This document shows positions 20,781 through 32,947 of a stretch of DNA of 64,000 nt, piece by piece. The stretch's first letter is position 1. Every line of letters begins with the position of its first letter. Under the pieces are notes generated by a model. That model saw only the letters and a program-made list of their open reading frames with translations, was not told where the DNA came from and did not search any database. The position numbers and the translations under genes were made by a program. The DNA comes from Didymella arachidicola (lineage: Eukaryota > Ascomycota > Dothideomycetes > Pleosporales > Didymellaceae): assembly GCA_016630955.3 (NCBI GenBank), contig CM050000.1, forward strand, positions 682,001 through 746,000, in the 5' to 3' direction.

Positions 20781-22857
20781 ATGGGATGGCACGAAGCGCT
20801 CGTCTACTATCGTGATTTTGCATACAGCACCCCGCGGCTGCGAATGGCGAACGGCAACATTGGCCTTGTGCCCGCGCAAACCTTTGCTGAGTATGTGACC
20901 CCGACGGACCCCTTGGCTGCGTGCGGCGGCGATGGCAGCGACGCCCGCCCGCGCTGTGTCGCAGTGCGGCCGGCGCTGGCGCATCGCCTCCACTCGCAGC
21001 GGCTGCATGTGCGCGCAAAGGCTAAACTGCACCGCGACAGGCTGCTCTCGGGCCCCATGATCGACGTCTACGTGGGCGACGCGCGCCGCCGCTGGACGCT
21101 GCACCGCAACCTGCTCTGCCACCACTCGGCGGCGCTCGAGGCCGAGCTGGAGGGGACGGGGCAGGCGGACGGCGACGGCAGCGACAGCGGCAGCGGCAAC
21201 AGGAAGGATGCGCTGGAGCTGCCTGAGCACGACGCGGCCGGCTTCGAGCTGCTGGTCAAGTGGCTGTACCAGGGCACGCTGGACGACGTGTCGGATATCC
21301 CCGATGCGACACAGAAATACGAGCACGCCGTGCGCTGCCACGCCCTCTACCGGCTGTGCGACCGCTTCGACATGGCGGCGTTGAAGAACGTCGCCATGGA
21401 CCAGTTCCGCAAGGGCCTCCACGAGTCGCAGCTGGTGCCCGACCCGGACGAGCTCGACGACCTGTACCGCAAGAGCCCCGTCGCCTCGCCCTTCCGCCGC
21501 CTGCTGGTCGAAATCGCCGCCCGCCAGCTCATGGACCCGGACAGCGAGCGCGACGCCGACGCCTACCGCCAGTGCCTCGCCGGCAACCCGGACTTTGCCG
21601 TCGAGCTGGTCAACGCCATCCGCCGCGGCACCGGCGGCCTGCTGCTCGACGACCCGACCGCCCCGGGCCAGGAGTGCGCCTACCACGACCACGACGACGC
21701 GCCGCACTGCAACGTCACGGCCAAGGCCAAGGGCAAGCAGCGTGAGTAGCCCGCCTGCTGCTGCGCGCCTCTAGTAGTAACACTAATCAGCGCCCAAGCC
21801 CAGAGCCCGTCCCGCCCCGCCCTCCGCCAGATCCCCAGCACCCTCCACAAGCTCAGCCCCGCAGGCCCGCCCTCGCCCCCCGCCTCCAAGCCCGCCTCTC
21901 CAGCCAGCAGCCCGCCCGCCTCGCCCCGGAAGCTCCGCCGCCGCTCCTCTACTCCGCCGCCTCACGAGCCCGCCGACGAGCACCGCCCGCACCTCGACCG
22001 AGCCCGCCCTCGCAAGCCGTCCGCCCAGTCCGGAGGCGACCAAGGACTGGGAAAGGCTCAAGCGCCAGATCACTCCGGGGGAGCCGACACAAAAGCCACC
22101 CCCAGCCCGCGACGCGCCCCGCCCAAGCTCAGACGCCGCGTCTCCCCGTCCGCCGCATGAGGTGGACGAGGGGACCGTGGTGGCGAACGGCACATCGCCC
22201 CTGTCACCACCGCGCCGCGGGATATGGGAGTGGGCGCGCGCCGGCACAGGGCGGCTGAGCATCATGGGGCGGCTGCCGCACCCAGAAGTGCAGCATCCAG
22301 AATCCAACACCCCAGCCTCTGCCTCCCAAGCAGACGCCATCACCACCTTCACCACCCCCAAAGGCCTCGGCATCTCGCCCTGGCCCCACCCGCCCACCGA
22401 CTTCTCCCAGACAGCAGCCAGCTCCGACGACCTCATCGCCAACGCGAGCGAAACAACAGGCAGCCCCTCCCCCTTGCTCGCCATGAAGCACGGCCCCTGG
22501 ACAAACAGCAACACTACCCCCACAGCCTCCCCATCCACCACGCCAGACACACCCACCCCGCCCCACCAGAGACGCGCGGATTCCATCATGGATATCCCCA
22601 AGCCGAGGGCGGTCGAGGGTGAGGACTTGGTGCGGGGTGGTGGTGATGAGCGAGCGCCCGAGGTGTGTACATCTAAACCATCAAACGACGAGGCAGACAC
22701 AGAGACAGAGACAGACGAGAAGCAAGACTCGTTACCCAAGGCGAATGGCAGTGCAAAGGCCAGCCAGCGCCGCGTCCCCACGTATAAAATTGCGCTTGCG
22801 CCCGGTATGTTTTCGCCCGCGATGAGGAGTGCGTCGAGGAGCGCCGAGGCGCGCTGA
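20781..22857 (+). CDS. BTB/POZ-domain protein with long Pro/Ser-rich tail
   Basis: Two exons, 20781-21741 and 21791-22857, separated by a 49-nt intron (gtgagt...atcag). Phases match and give about 675 residues. The BTB/POZ domain starts near residue 90 (MIDVYVGDARRRWTLHRNLL) and runs through LPEHDAAGFELLVKWLYQGT to about residue 250. The second exon is Pro/Arg/Ser-rich and probably disordered, with a possible helix (KDWERLKRQ) and a conserved-looking C-terminus (PTYKIALAPGMFSPAMR). BTB domains mediate dimerisation and cullin-3 binding; no partner domain is present. The gene is much more GC-rich, with G/C-ending codons, than its neighbours. The exact start is uncertain: ATG 20781 is the first, 20844 the second. 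Confidence 0.75.
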
Positions 22858-22992
22858 TGCGGACATGTAATGTAACACCTAGTATGCCACGAGGATGAAT
22901 GTAGATGGCCACGTACACAAACCACAGCGGTAGGACAGAAGTATATACAATGCAACGCAACGCAATATATTCATTTCCCCTACACTCTCACG

Positions 22993-25900
22993 CTACCTCC
23001 GCCCCCGCTCAGCCTCCTCAGTATTCGGCGACGCAACCGTGCCCCTCTTCCCCCTCCGAAAACACACAAACTGGCCCCTCCGCCCCTCCCTCAACTTCTT
23101 CAGCCCAACCCTCAACCCCCCCAACTCCTCCTGCAGCCGCGCCCGCGCACTGTTATCCGTCTTCCCATCCAGCACCTGGTACACGTCCGTCTGCATCTGA
23201 CTCGCCTTGTCCGTCGTGTAGCTCGCGAGCGTCTGGCTGATGAACTCGACGTCCAGCGTGGCCTGCATGAGCTGCGGAAACGAAATAGCCGGTAGAGTGG
23301 GGGACGAGAAGACGGCCAGGAGGGAGGATGTTGTTGCTTCGAAGAGGGATTTGAGGATGAGCGAGGTGAGGGGGGACGTGGGAATGGTGGTTGTGGTTGT
23401 GGAGTGGATGGTTACGAGGTGCAGGAGCACGGTGGAGACGTAGGGGGAGGGGGAGAGGGAGGCGACGGGGGTCTGTGTTGCCGCGGCGGCCCACGAGGGG
23501 GAGGAGATGCCCGTGGTGATCCAGGTGTGGATCATGGCGGCGTGGGGTTTGGTGTAGGATTGGAAGAGTTGGGTGTCGAGTTGGGAGAGGACGTCGCGGA
23601 TTCGTGTGGATTCCGAGGTGAGTTGGACGCTGAAGAGGGTTTCGAAGAGGGAGAGGAGGGAGGGGGTTGTTTGGGATTGGAAGTAGGACATGTTGGAGAG
23701 GGTGAGGAGGAGGCGCGTGGGCTGGGTGGGTTAGTGATCATCAATCAAGAGTGGAAATGAGGTCTACCTTGCTGTTGGCGTCGACTTTGCCCCAAGCGTC
23801 CGTCGTGTCTTCGTCGTTGTCGATGGTTAGGTCGTCGCCTTTGGTCTGGAACGAGGACCCGAGTGCGCCCCGGCCCATCTCTGCGCATTCCACCATGCCG
23901 CTCAGCGTGCGGTACAGACTTGTCACAAACTGACTTCTCAGCATTTGCAGCAGCTTGCTGCTTGGGGGCACGACCACATCGACAGCTGTCTTGCTCGACG
24001 CCTCGACGTACATAATCTTCTGCAGATGGTTCAGCAGGAAGGATTGTACAGCCAGGAAGCGCTGCGGCAGGTTGGTCGTGTCTTTGCGGTCGGCGTTGCG
24101 CGTCCAGTCCTCGAGCACTTTTATCTTCTCGGCGTCGGTGTTCCACGCAGCGCAGATGGCAGAGATGCAGCGCTCGCGGACGCCGCCAACGAGCAGGCGC
24201 AGCGCTTCGTCCAGACGCGAGCTCGGTCCAGTTGCAGGCAGTCGCAACGAAGCAAGCTCGTTTGCAGCTGTGCCGATCAGGACCAGCGACTTCGATAGGT
24301 AGTGCGAGCCAGAGAGAGCGTTTGCGTGAGGTGGCCAGAAAGCGTACTTTTCCCACGTCTCGCCCCGGCTGGGTGACGGTGGAGGTACGTTGTTGGGGTC
24401 AAACTTGAACCGCGATCCTGCTGTAGGGCTCAACGCAGCTGTCAGAGGCGTCCTTGGCGTCGTCGGCGTTGGCGTAGTGGGCAGCGGTGAGAACAGCGCA
24501 GACACGTCTTCGATCGGTGGATCAGAGAAGAACGAGTAGAGATGCTCGCGGATGATATTGATCAGCTCCGTCGTCCCCTGCTCCAGCTCGATCTTGTTCT
24601 GATCTGTAAGCTTGTGGTGCACAGAAGACTGGTTCTGGTAGCCAGTCGGCATGCTGCGCTGAGCGCGTCCACTCATGAACGACTGCGCGATATCCCAGTA
24701 CTCGATCAGCTCACCGAGCAGACCGCCCTTGGTAGAGAGCAGCGTTGTCATCGAAGCATGCACATGCTCCCAAAACTCGATCACCTTCGGTGCGTCCAGC
24801 TTGGAGGGCTCAGGTGTCGCGTTGGTGTTGATGGGGACCGCACGTAGGTGCTTCTGCACTGATCTCAGGGTCGGCTTTTCGCCGTTGGCTAGATGACGAC
24901 GCAAGATTTCAATCTCGATACGAGAGCGCTCGCACAGAACGTTGAGGCGAGACTTGAGGTGCTCGTAGCGTGACAACAGCCAGATCCAAATCGGGTTATC
25001 CTCGACGCCCAGCTCCAGCATGATCGAGATCAGACTCATGTACTCGTCTGACTTTGTGTCGTCCGTCCCGGTGTTGTGCTTTGTGAAGTGCGTCGACGCC
25101 AATCTCTTCCAGGCGTCCCTCTTAAACTGCTCAATCTGGCGCTCCACGTCTGCCCACATCCTAGCCGTGACGATGATCTGGTGTATCTGCGCGTCGGTGA
25201 GGGCCATCTTCGAGTAGTTTGCCTGCTCCACGATGTATCTTGCGTCCTCGGTGTACTTGCGTGCGCGCTTGTACTCCTCGATGATTGTCTCGTGGTCCTT
25301 CCTGCGGATGGCGTCCTGGATCGTCGACCCCACCTCGAACAGCCCGCGGTTGCTCTCCACCGACTCGAGGATAGCTTTCAGCGTCTCCTCCTTGTCGCGA
25401 CCACCAAGCGCAGGGCCCCAGACCTCCTCTGCCTTGACAGCGACCTCTGTGAGGGGCACCTTGATGCCGTGCACGCCGTACTCGCTCTCCTTGACCAGCG
25501 CATTCTTCCTCTTCTCGCTCGGTGCTGGCGGCTGCGAGATGCTGAGCTTTCTGCCAGAGAAGCTCGTGCGGCTGGCGCCCCTTGCGTGTGTCGAGCGCGG
25601 CGGCTCGGAGTCCTTGCCCTGCTCGCGCATCTCATTGTAGACTCGATCGATGGTGGCCTTGGCGCCGACGAAGCGCTCGAAGTTGGTCTCGACGAGGACC
25701 TTGAGGGAGGCTGACTTTTGCTCAATCGACCGCGAGAGGAAGTCGAGACCCTGGAGGAGCGTGTCGGTGGAGGCATCGCTGTGGACCTGCGACAGGAAGA
25801 GGGACGGCGAGAAGGTGGTTGAGCTGAGGAGGAAGCGGTTTCCTGCATGTCATGTCAGCAACGGCTCCACGTAACATCTCATATATACACACGCAGCTTG

Positions 25901-26226
25901 ATGTCGTCCTCGACCGCCAGATTGCGCGCCCGCAGGACCTGGACGACACTCGGGTACATGCCCAGCGGGTCCTGCTCGTCCTTCTGCACCAGCGTCTCCA
26001 CGCCATCCTTTGACCTTTCGGCGCCCGGGACCTGCCGCGAGAACCTCGACCTATCCTCCAGCACCGAGTATCGCGACCGCGACCGGCGCACTGCGGGCGC
26101 TGTTGCTGTGGGCTCGTCTTCGGAGAGCTCCCCCTCGTCCGCTGCGTCCTTCTCTGCCGGCCATTCTGTAGGGTAGAGAGTCGTGAGGTTGTATTTGTTG
26201 AGGAGCTCAGTCTCGATAGAGTTCAT
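22993..26226 (-). CDS. SEC5: exocyst complex subunit Sec5
   Basis: Three exons, 26226-25893, 25842-23768 and 23721-22993 (introns 50 and 46 nt), giving 1045 residues. The N-terminus ends in QDPLGMYPSVVQVLRARN, a Sec5 hallmark before the conserved RNRFLLSSTTFSPSLFLSQV. The helical exocyst rod follows (LLQGLDFLSRSIEQKSASL, FERFVGAKATIDRVYNEMRE). Mid-protein Pro/Thr-rich insert TPTTPRTPLTAALSP is fungal-type. Sec5 is one of eight exocyst subunits tethering secretory vesicles to the plasma membrane before SNARE fusion; in filamentous fungi it acts at hyphal tips. Length and exon phases indicate an intact gene. It is divergent from the DUF7587-like gene across 603 bp. Confidence 0.93.
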
Positions 26227-26829
26227 GGCGGCATAAGGTACAGCAACGAGCGGGGTTGCCTTGCATATGTCGTCTGCTGTTCGAGCACAGGTGTCGCGAT
26301 GACAGCCGGTCTCGCACCCAATCAGAGCTCAGCACTAGTGCCATAGCTTGGGCTGCTTTCATGTACTGTCTGAGGCCGCATCAAAGCACCAAACATTACA
26401 ATACCAAGTATTGACGGTCATTAAAGCTCGGGCATATCCACGTTTCCTGTTTTTGATTTCTCTCACGGCTCTTTAATTTCTCGAGTCGTCATGCTACACG
26501 TCGTCGTGTTCAGATTCCAGTTTCCCATCGCACTTTACTACTGGCACAACCGGTTGAAGGCTTCTAATAACATATTTGAGGGGAACCTTTGGGAAATTAG
26601 ATACTGTTTGCCACTGACATACCACCCCATTTCATGTCTACTGCGAGCTCCGTCGGCCTTTCACTGAGCGCTCTCACCTGGCTGTCTCGGCTATGAAAAT
26701 GTCTCTCTTACTACGACCCAATGGTACTCCGACCTGCCGACCCTCTAGTTGGTATAAAAAGACGTCCATCTATATACACTCTGCTTCTCAACTCCAGCTT
26801 CTCCATTCCCTTAGACCTACTTAACACAC
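26227..26829. promoter_or_regulatory. 603-bp divergent promoter with TATA box
   Basis: Lies between SEC5 (minus) and the DUF7587-like gene (plus). A strong TATA element (tataaaaa, 26752-26759) is 78 nt upstream of the plus-strand ATG and is followed by a pyrimidine-rich leader. It would serve the plus-strand gene. Confidence 0.55.
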
Positions 26830-28201
26830 ATGATGGCAGAACTCACTCCACCAACCAGTCCGGCGCACTCCGTAGCTGAAGGATCAACATCGACGCCACC
26901 AGCGGACGTGCCGACTATCGAGACCAGTGAGCCAGAGGCGGAGAAGGAGAAGCCGTCGCCATATGCTCGACGAGTTGTCGGCCCAAGCGACAGTCACAGG
27001 TGCCCTCTTCACAAAACGGCAGAAGAATGCGACACTGTCCACATCAAGCCGGAGAACGAAGAAATCACGTCAAGACTTATTGGTCTTATCAAGATGTGAG
27101 TCTCTATTGCCAGTCTATTCCGGTAGCTAATGAAATATAGAACATTCTCTGAGACTCCAGAGCAGCTGCGTGCTTTTACCAGAGGCAAGAGCAATATGCT
27201 TCCATCGATCCTCTACCGTACCTTCTACGAGATCTCTGCGACTTTGAGTTCCCGTGTGAGTAAGGATACGCATGTAAGACACCGAGAGAACGAAGAACTC
27301 AGGCTTCGTGAAGGGAATGCATTCCAGACGGTTGGCGAGGTGAAGTTCGAGAACAACCTGACCAAAGAAGGCATCGAGCGTCACTTAGTCTGGAACAAGA
27401 AGCTGAATCCCTCAACCTGGATCTCCATGTTCAACGGGTGGGGTATGTTCATACATCTGGGAGGTATCCCAAGCCGTCTAACACCAAGTAGAGCATGCCG
27501 AGCGACGCGCCAAGTTCCACTACAATGAGAGCAAGAGGATCAGACAACGCGTCACCATTGCGATGATCAGCACGGCCGATTACATCTCTGCGACAGTCCA
27601 TGCCGAATGCGAATCGATATGGGAAATCCTGACGAGGCAAAGGTACCATGGTAAGCCCTCGCACAAGTGCACCACCAATCGTCAAGTCGCAATTCCGGTC
27701 TGGGTTCACAAGTCCGTACGCCCAAAAGACGGCTCAGCGATTACGGCAGAACAACTCATGGCTTCCAACGCAGACTTGATGGTCAGTATCCAAAAGCTGC
27801 GCAGGTCGAACTTGGTGCTAGGCCCAAAGACACATTCACGAAGAAGGACTATCACTGCAGATGGCCACAACTATGAATGGCTTGCTCTCGGTCGCATCCT
27901 CGAATCACGCATCATCAAGGTCGTCCCCTTTGACAGCAGGAACTTCCACCACACCAGGCCCAGCTACACCGTGAGAAACGAAGACGCTACCGACGACTGG
28001 ATCTTCGACTTCAAGCTCGAGACATGGCGTCTGGAGTCAGAGATGAAGAAGGCTGGGGCTCTCAAGCGCAAGAGGACCGACTCTGATGACGCGGACGCGG
28101 AAGAGAAGAAGAAACAGAAGAACAATGCCACTCAGACCCACAAGGGCACTGGTTACAACCTCGACTTCAGCATCATCACCACCATTATCGACAACTTTTG
28201 A
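26830..28201 (+). CDS. DUF7587-like protein
   Basis: Three exons, 26830-27095, 27141-27442 and 27492-28201 (introns 45 and 49 nt), in phase, 425 residues. A disordered Pro/Ser/Glu N-terminus (about 60 residues) precedes the domain. The domain includes EQLRAFTRGKSNMLPSILYR, HLVWNKKLNPSTWISMFNGW, AERRAKFHYNESKRIRQRVT and YEWLALGRILESRIIKVVPF. This order fits the fungal DUF7587 family as I remember it; the function of that domain is unknown. The C-terminus has a basic patch (KRKRTDSDDADAEEKKKQKN) that could be a nuclear signal. A possible 36-nt extra intron at 27651 (gtaagc) would keep the frame but is shorter than the local norm. Confidence 0.7.
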
Positions 28202-28855
28202 ACTGGATCAGCAACATGACTGGTGCAGATTATGCCAGTCCAGATCATCGATTGTTTGACAAGTCGACAGTCTTGGGATATATGGTAATCATCCGTGGTC
28301 AGAACAACCAGCGCGTGCACGTTACCTCAAAGAGTTCTCCCTCTTGCCAGCCAGCAATTCTTTAGTTACCTCCCAATATCCCACTGCGATCCAGTTTTCT
28401 CTATCCTTTCATACTGACTCCTTCATACTCATTCCTTCATGGTCACTTTTTGGTTCTTCTGTTCCGGTCTGCAATTTGGATCTCTATTACATCCCCATGC
28501 GCCATCAGCTGCCTTCATACAAGGGTCGCCACCTTCTCAGTCTGTGAACTTTCTAAGCATCTGGTCCTGTTCCAAGACGCATGCTCTTCATGCTCTTACC
28601 CATAAATTTTACTCAAGTCTTTAGCGCTGTGACAGGACTCAAAGGCCTGTTTACGTCGCAGCAACCAATGCCAATCAAAAGTCGTTCGCCTGCAGATTCC
28701 TTCCTTCATAGTGACAATCTTGAATACCAACAATTCAATGCCAGCCAGCATATAAAAACGACAACATGCGTGCCACCACACATATCAAAACACATAATAC
28801 ATCACATCAACAGCAGACTAACACATCACAGGCTAATACAACAACTAAAACCACG
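28202..28855. promoter_or_regulatory. intergenic region with TATA box for the zinc-finger microprotein
   Basis: No ORF supported. A TATA element (tataaaa, 28751-28757) lies about 100 nt upstream of ATG 28856, and the leader between them is A/C-rich and G-poor. Confidence 0.5.
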
Positions 28856-29071
28856 ATGAGCACTTACACCAACTTCGAGCTAATAAACAGCAAAGGCGGG
28901 GGAGGAGCCAGGAAGGACCCACCGAAGTGGTATTGCGGCTTCTGCAAGGTACAGAACGATGGCAGGGACGACGCTTGCTCTGCATGCACTTGTCTGCGAG
29001 GAACGGGGTCAGATGGCAGACAGCCCCGCAGGCCTGATATGAGCTACAGGGGCTCGCCGTATGATGTCTGA
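28856..29071 (+). CDS. RanBP2-type zinc-finger microprotein
   Basis: 71 residues from ATG 28856 (ccacgATGa). The core WYCGFCKVQNDGRDDACSAC fits the RanBP2 zinc-finger consensus W-x-C-x2-C-x3-N-x6-C-x2-C exactly (about residues 27-46). The rest is short: a polar head (MSTYTNFELINSKGGGG) and an Arg/Gly/Asp tail. RanBP2 fingers bind ubiquitin or single-stranded RNA depending on side chains; the specificity here is unknown. Such a finger is usually part of a larger protein, so a free-standing one with its own TATA box is unusual. Confidence 0.7.
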   Translation: MSTYTNFELINSKGGGGARKDPPKWYCGFCKVQNDGRDDACSACTCLRGTGSDGRQPRRPDMSYRGSPYDV

Positions 29072-30302
29072 CATTCCAGCTCAAGATTACAGTGAATGGC
29101 GTTCGTGTACAGAACAACGGAATGGTGAAGGCTTGCGGAGGTAGACTCATCGAATAAAGCTACATATACAAGGCACTTAGTGGCATCTTGGAATTATCAA
29201 GCCAAGTTGCGGACTTCTGCATCCGCGTTGTCAAACGTAGTTGCCTCGAGTCGAGGGTCCGTTGAACTGGAACGCTAGAGTAAGTACTAGGTGATTCGCT
29301 CCTTCCCGCGCCGCGCAAACTCTGTCCTGCGGATTCCTTCACGCTTGCGCGCACTCGTACTCGCATTATCTAGCGAGGTATGGTTGACATCTGTCACTTT
29401 TCTGTCATTTTTTGAACTCAGACATGCATCTTTTCTCTCTGATGTGCTTCGTCACGCGCATCATCATTCGCTGACCATTCCACGCGTTGCTCGCCGTGTC
29501 CCATCTTTACGATGAGCAGTCTCAAGCAACCTGCTATTTTCGCGACGCTTGCTTGTCGTGCCTTACACTTCGGCAGACGCCTGGAACCCTTGTTCACATT
29601 CTTGCATCTTGATTCGCGTGCCTGATCTGCAATCCTTGGCCGGGATTTTCCTCTGGTTCATCCGCTTAACCTTCACACTTCGGGAAGATCATCGCTGCAG
29701 GGCGATCTTCGACTAGCTTGCACCAGCTGCAAAACCTCACCCGAGGTTCACCCATTGATGTTCGAGAAGCAACACCAAGCAGCCTAAGGCGCAAGCCAGC
29801 TGCCGAGAACTCATGGATACGAGACCGGTGTGGCTAGTGCTAAGCTTGTGGCTATCGTTCGCTCGCCAGACTTCCCCGAGTACACGATGAACGAGGATCC
29901 AGTCTCCTTTCCTAAGAACTTTGCCACAACTACACCTACTGCTGCATCGATTGCAACACACAGCGACAAGATTCAGTGCTACAACAAAGGCTCCACTTCC
30001 CGTCCCTCGATTAGGTTTGCTTGACTCAGGTGTGGCTTGTAAGCTCGACGGCGCGAGTTATGCCTGTCACTGACACACACTGGCGGACCGACGGCGGCTC
30101 TTGATTCGCTAGAGATGCCGTTGAACATATATCCCCGTTACTAATTACTGGACTCTTGTTGATAAGTCTTCCGACAAGGTTCGACAAAGAGTTTAGGGCT
30201 TTGGAGCCCGAAACTCGCAGACCATGCACATCTTAAAGAAGCGGCCCGCTGCGAATCCTTCCAGCGGCGCTTCCCGTCTTACTGTGAGGAACAATTAACA
30301 AT
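29072..30302. other. intergenic; possible gene fragment at 29830-30024
   Basis: The frame 29830-30024 reads like protein (KLVAIVRSPDFPEYTMNEDP) and ends in TGA, but lacks an ATG at its start and no upstream exon joins convincingly. It could be the last exon of a small gene or a relic. Otherwise nothing seen. Confidence 0.3.
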
Positions 30303-32107
30303 ATGGGCATGCGTTCGCTGGTCGCCGTACTCCTATGCTTGTTGGCACTTTTCAGTGGTCAGAGCCGAGCACAACAGCTGGAGTCGAGAGAACTTACCGT
30401 GGCCGATATTCCGGTGTGCGGTGTGGGTTGAACCATATTAATACAGCAGTAGATTAACTGACGAACCTGTAGTTGCGATGTCTCTTCGTCGTACTCCCCC
30501 CCAGTGGATGCTCAGCGACCGACGTCGATTGCATCTGCGCAAGCGACTCGCTCGAACACGACCTCGCGGCATGCTTACTTGCAAACTGCACGATGCAGGA
30601 CTCATTGGGTATGTCTGCCTTACAGATTCGAAAGATTGAAAAAGACTGACGGGTGTCCAAGATACATCGCGTGTGCAACGAGATCTGTGCAACCTCTCGG
30701 ATGAGTCCAAGACCGGGGAGGTGAAATTATACACAAGCATAGTCTACTCCATCGCCTTCCTGTCCGTCACACTTAGGATCGTAGGCAAAGCTGTGTCTAA
30801 GAGGCTATCTTGGGACGATGCTATGGTAGTTGCAGCGCTCCTCTTGACCGGCATACCGCTCGGCTGTGTTCTCGACATGGGTTTGAAAGGCTTCGGCGAG
30901 CATATCTGGAACCTCGAAGATGGCAAGTTACTGCCCATTCTACGATATTGTGAGTACCCTCATTCCTTGTCATTACTTATCGTACTCATCTGCGGCAGTG
31001 TATATCTCATGGTCGACATATGTTATCATCCTGTGTATGATCAAGATTTCACTGGTCTTGTTCTATCTTGAGATCTTCAAGACGCGCGAGTTTCAAATCA
31101 CCGCATACATCTTCCTTGGATACTTGGTCGTCAACAGCTTGGTGATTTTCTTCATTGCCATCTTCGCCTGCAACCCTGTTTCATCTTTCTGGAATCGCAA
31201 CATCAAGGGGAAATGTATCGACATCCAAGGAGCAGCATATGCCAATTCGGCATCTGCCATTGTTCAAGACATCATCCTCTTGATATTGCCGTTGGTCTTT
31301 ATACGCAATCTCCAGATGAAGCGCTACCGCAAAATCGCGGTCGGTTTCATGTTCGTCATTGGTACGTTTGGCTGCATCGCAACTATCATGCGACTACCAT
31401 CCCTCAGCACGTTCAAGATCTCGATCGACCCGTCTTGGGACTACGTACCTATCACAGTGTGGACTGAACTCGAACTCGCAGCCGGCTTTCTTTGCGTGTC
31501 TCTCCCGTCGATCCGAATGCTTCTGGTCAGGATATTGCCGAAAAGGGTCAAAGACTTCATCTCCAACATCACGCACCCATCACGGAGCAGGAGTAGCAAA
31601 AGAGATCCTGCTCCGAAACAAGCAATCCCACCTGAGCAGCGGAAATGGAGCAAGCCAAAGTCGTGGGTTGGTAGTTCAGCTTATAGCACGGACATCTCAA
31701 ATGAGAGTGAAAGAAAAGGGCTGGCGCCACTCACTCTGGGCTCCGGAGTCCGCGGTAGCTTCATGAGCGCTTTTTGGAACCGCACATCCACAGAGCCCAG
31801 TCAACTCTCGCAGTCGCGAACCGGCCTCCGACGTCTTGAATCAGCAATGAGCAACTACAGCGAATCAGGCGTTGCCTTCACCAGGCCCCCGTACCCACAG
31901 CATGGGCATGATGGCGCGTTCGAGCACGTCGAGATGTTGAGCGTCCCGACCAAGTCACATAGACATACGAACACGTCAGAGGAGCAGATTACGGCACTCC
32001 CTCAGATCGGATGTATTCCGGAGGGGTCATATTCGGATATTGATGTGACGAGGGAGCATGCGATAGATGCAGCACAGTGGCAGCGGTATGAGAAAGATAT
32101 GGTCTGA
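30303..32107 (+). CDS. CFEM-domain PTH11-like seven-helix receptor
   Basis: Four exons, 30303-30422, 30473-30608, 30662-30949 and 30999-32107 (introns 50, 53, 49 nt), in phase, 550 residues. A signal peptide (MGMRSLVAVLLCLLALFSG) is followed by a CFEM domain. Its cysteines are placed as IPVCGLRC, SGC, DCIC and ACLLANC. The fungal rhodopsin-like seven-helix region follows (about residues 110-385), including RLSWDDAMVVAALLL, ISLVLFYLEIFK, ACNPVSSFWN, CIDIQGAAYANSA and VWTELELAAGFLCVSLPS. A Ser-rich cytosolic tail of about 160 residues completes it. PTH11-type receptors sense surface or host cues in plant-associated fungi. The first donor (gtgggt at 30423) was chosen because it restores the C-x3-C of CFEM. 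Confidence 0.88.
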
Positions 32108-32221
32108 TTCTAATACCGCTCTAACGAACGACAAATCAAGTAAATGATCGGAGTGACCTCAAGGTCTGAATCCATTAGCTCGATATTGCATTTCAGCTGT
32201 AACACGTCAGTCGTGCAAGCA

Positions 32222-32437
32222 ATGATGGGAATAGCACAAACGCCTCCCGTCGATATAGGCTACACCTTCAGTCGAGGCGGAGACCCAGTAAGCCCGTCTC
32301 CACACCTGGGAGCCCGCACCGGGGAAGACCAGGAGACGATTCGGAGATTGAAAGAGCAATCAGTTGCTGAGGGCGCCGATGTAAAGTGGTGTAAGCCCCG
32401 AGGGCGAGGACCTGTGGAAATCGAAATGGAAGAGTGA
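32222..32437 (+). CDS. possible small protein, unknown function
   Basis: From ATG 32222 (or in-frame ATG 32144) the frame encodes a 71-residue polar protein: TPPVDIGYTFSRGGDPVSPS, then an acidic/basic helix (GEDQETIRRLKEQSVAEGA). A donor (gtgagc at 32435) could lead to a second exon, ending with SDKMATRWRGIR. It begins 115 nt after the receptor stop on the same strand and could also be 3' UTR sequence. Confidence 0.3.
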   Translation: MMGIAQTPPVDIGYTFSRGGDPVSPSPHLGARTGEDQETIRRLKEQSVAEGADVKWCKPRGRGPVEIEMEE

Positions 32438-32947
32438 GCTGTTGAGGGAGAACTGGAGTGAGTTTCTCGCAATGATGTTGTCTTCCAGCAGATGCTGACG
32501 TGGCGCAGATCTGATAAAATGGCAACGCGCTGGCGGGGCATACGGTAGAGATTGCGAAGATGCATACGACGAATTCGTGAAGAAGGGGATTGTAATGGAC
32601 GGGAGTCAAGTCGTGGAGATGGGCAGCAAGGCTTCTGGAGTCGTACACATCGTGAGGATGTGAGACATGTGGCGCCGGGGATGGATAACGTGCTTGCACC
32701 GGCTCTGAATTGGGTGAGGGTCGATCAACAGCACGATAAGTCAGGGCTTCGTGAGTTGGACAGATTGGCATCGGTATGAGTCGCGACGTGAGCAGGTAGC
32801 GATTTAGGACGAATCGCCTCCGGCTCCGCATTACACGAGCTTTTGCTCTGATTGTTTCTCCGGCCTGCGTTCATGTGTTCAACATTCAATACTCTGGGAC
32901 GGTCTCTTAGGCTTGAGCGACGTGATGAAACGGCCATCGGACCACGA

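Noticed and set aside
20769..21707. 312-codon ORF on the minus strand opposite the BTB gene
   Set aside because: A mirror frame produced by G/C-ending codons of the real gene; its composition is Val/Ala/Arg-rich without domains and it lacks an ATG in context.
32268..32831. 187-codon minus-strand ORF
   Set aside because: No ATG in context, no domain, composition Pro/Arg/His-rich; lies between the receptor and TatD genes.
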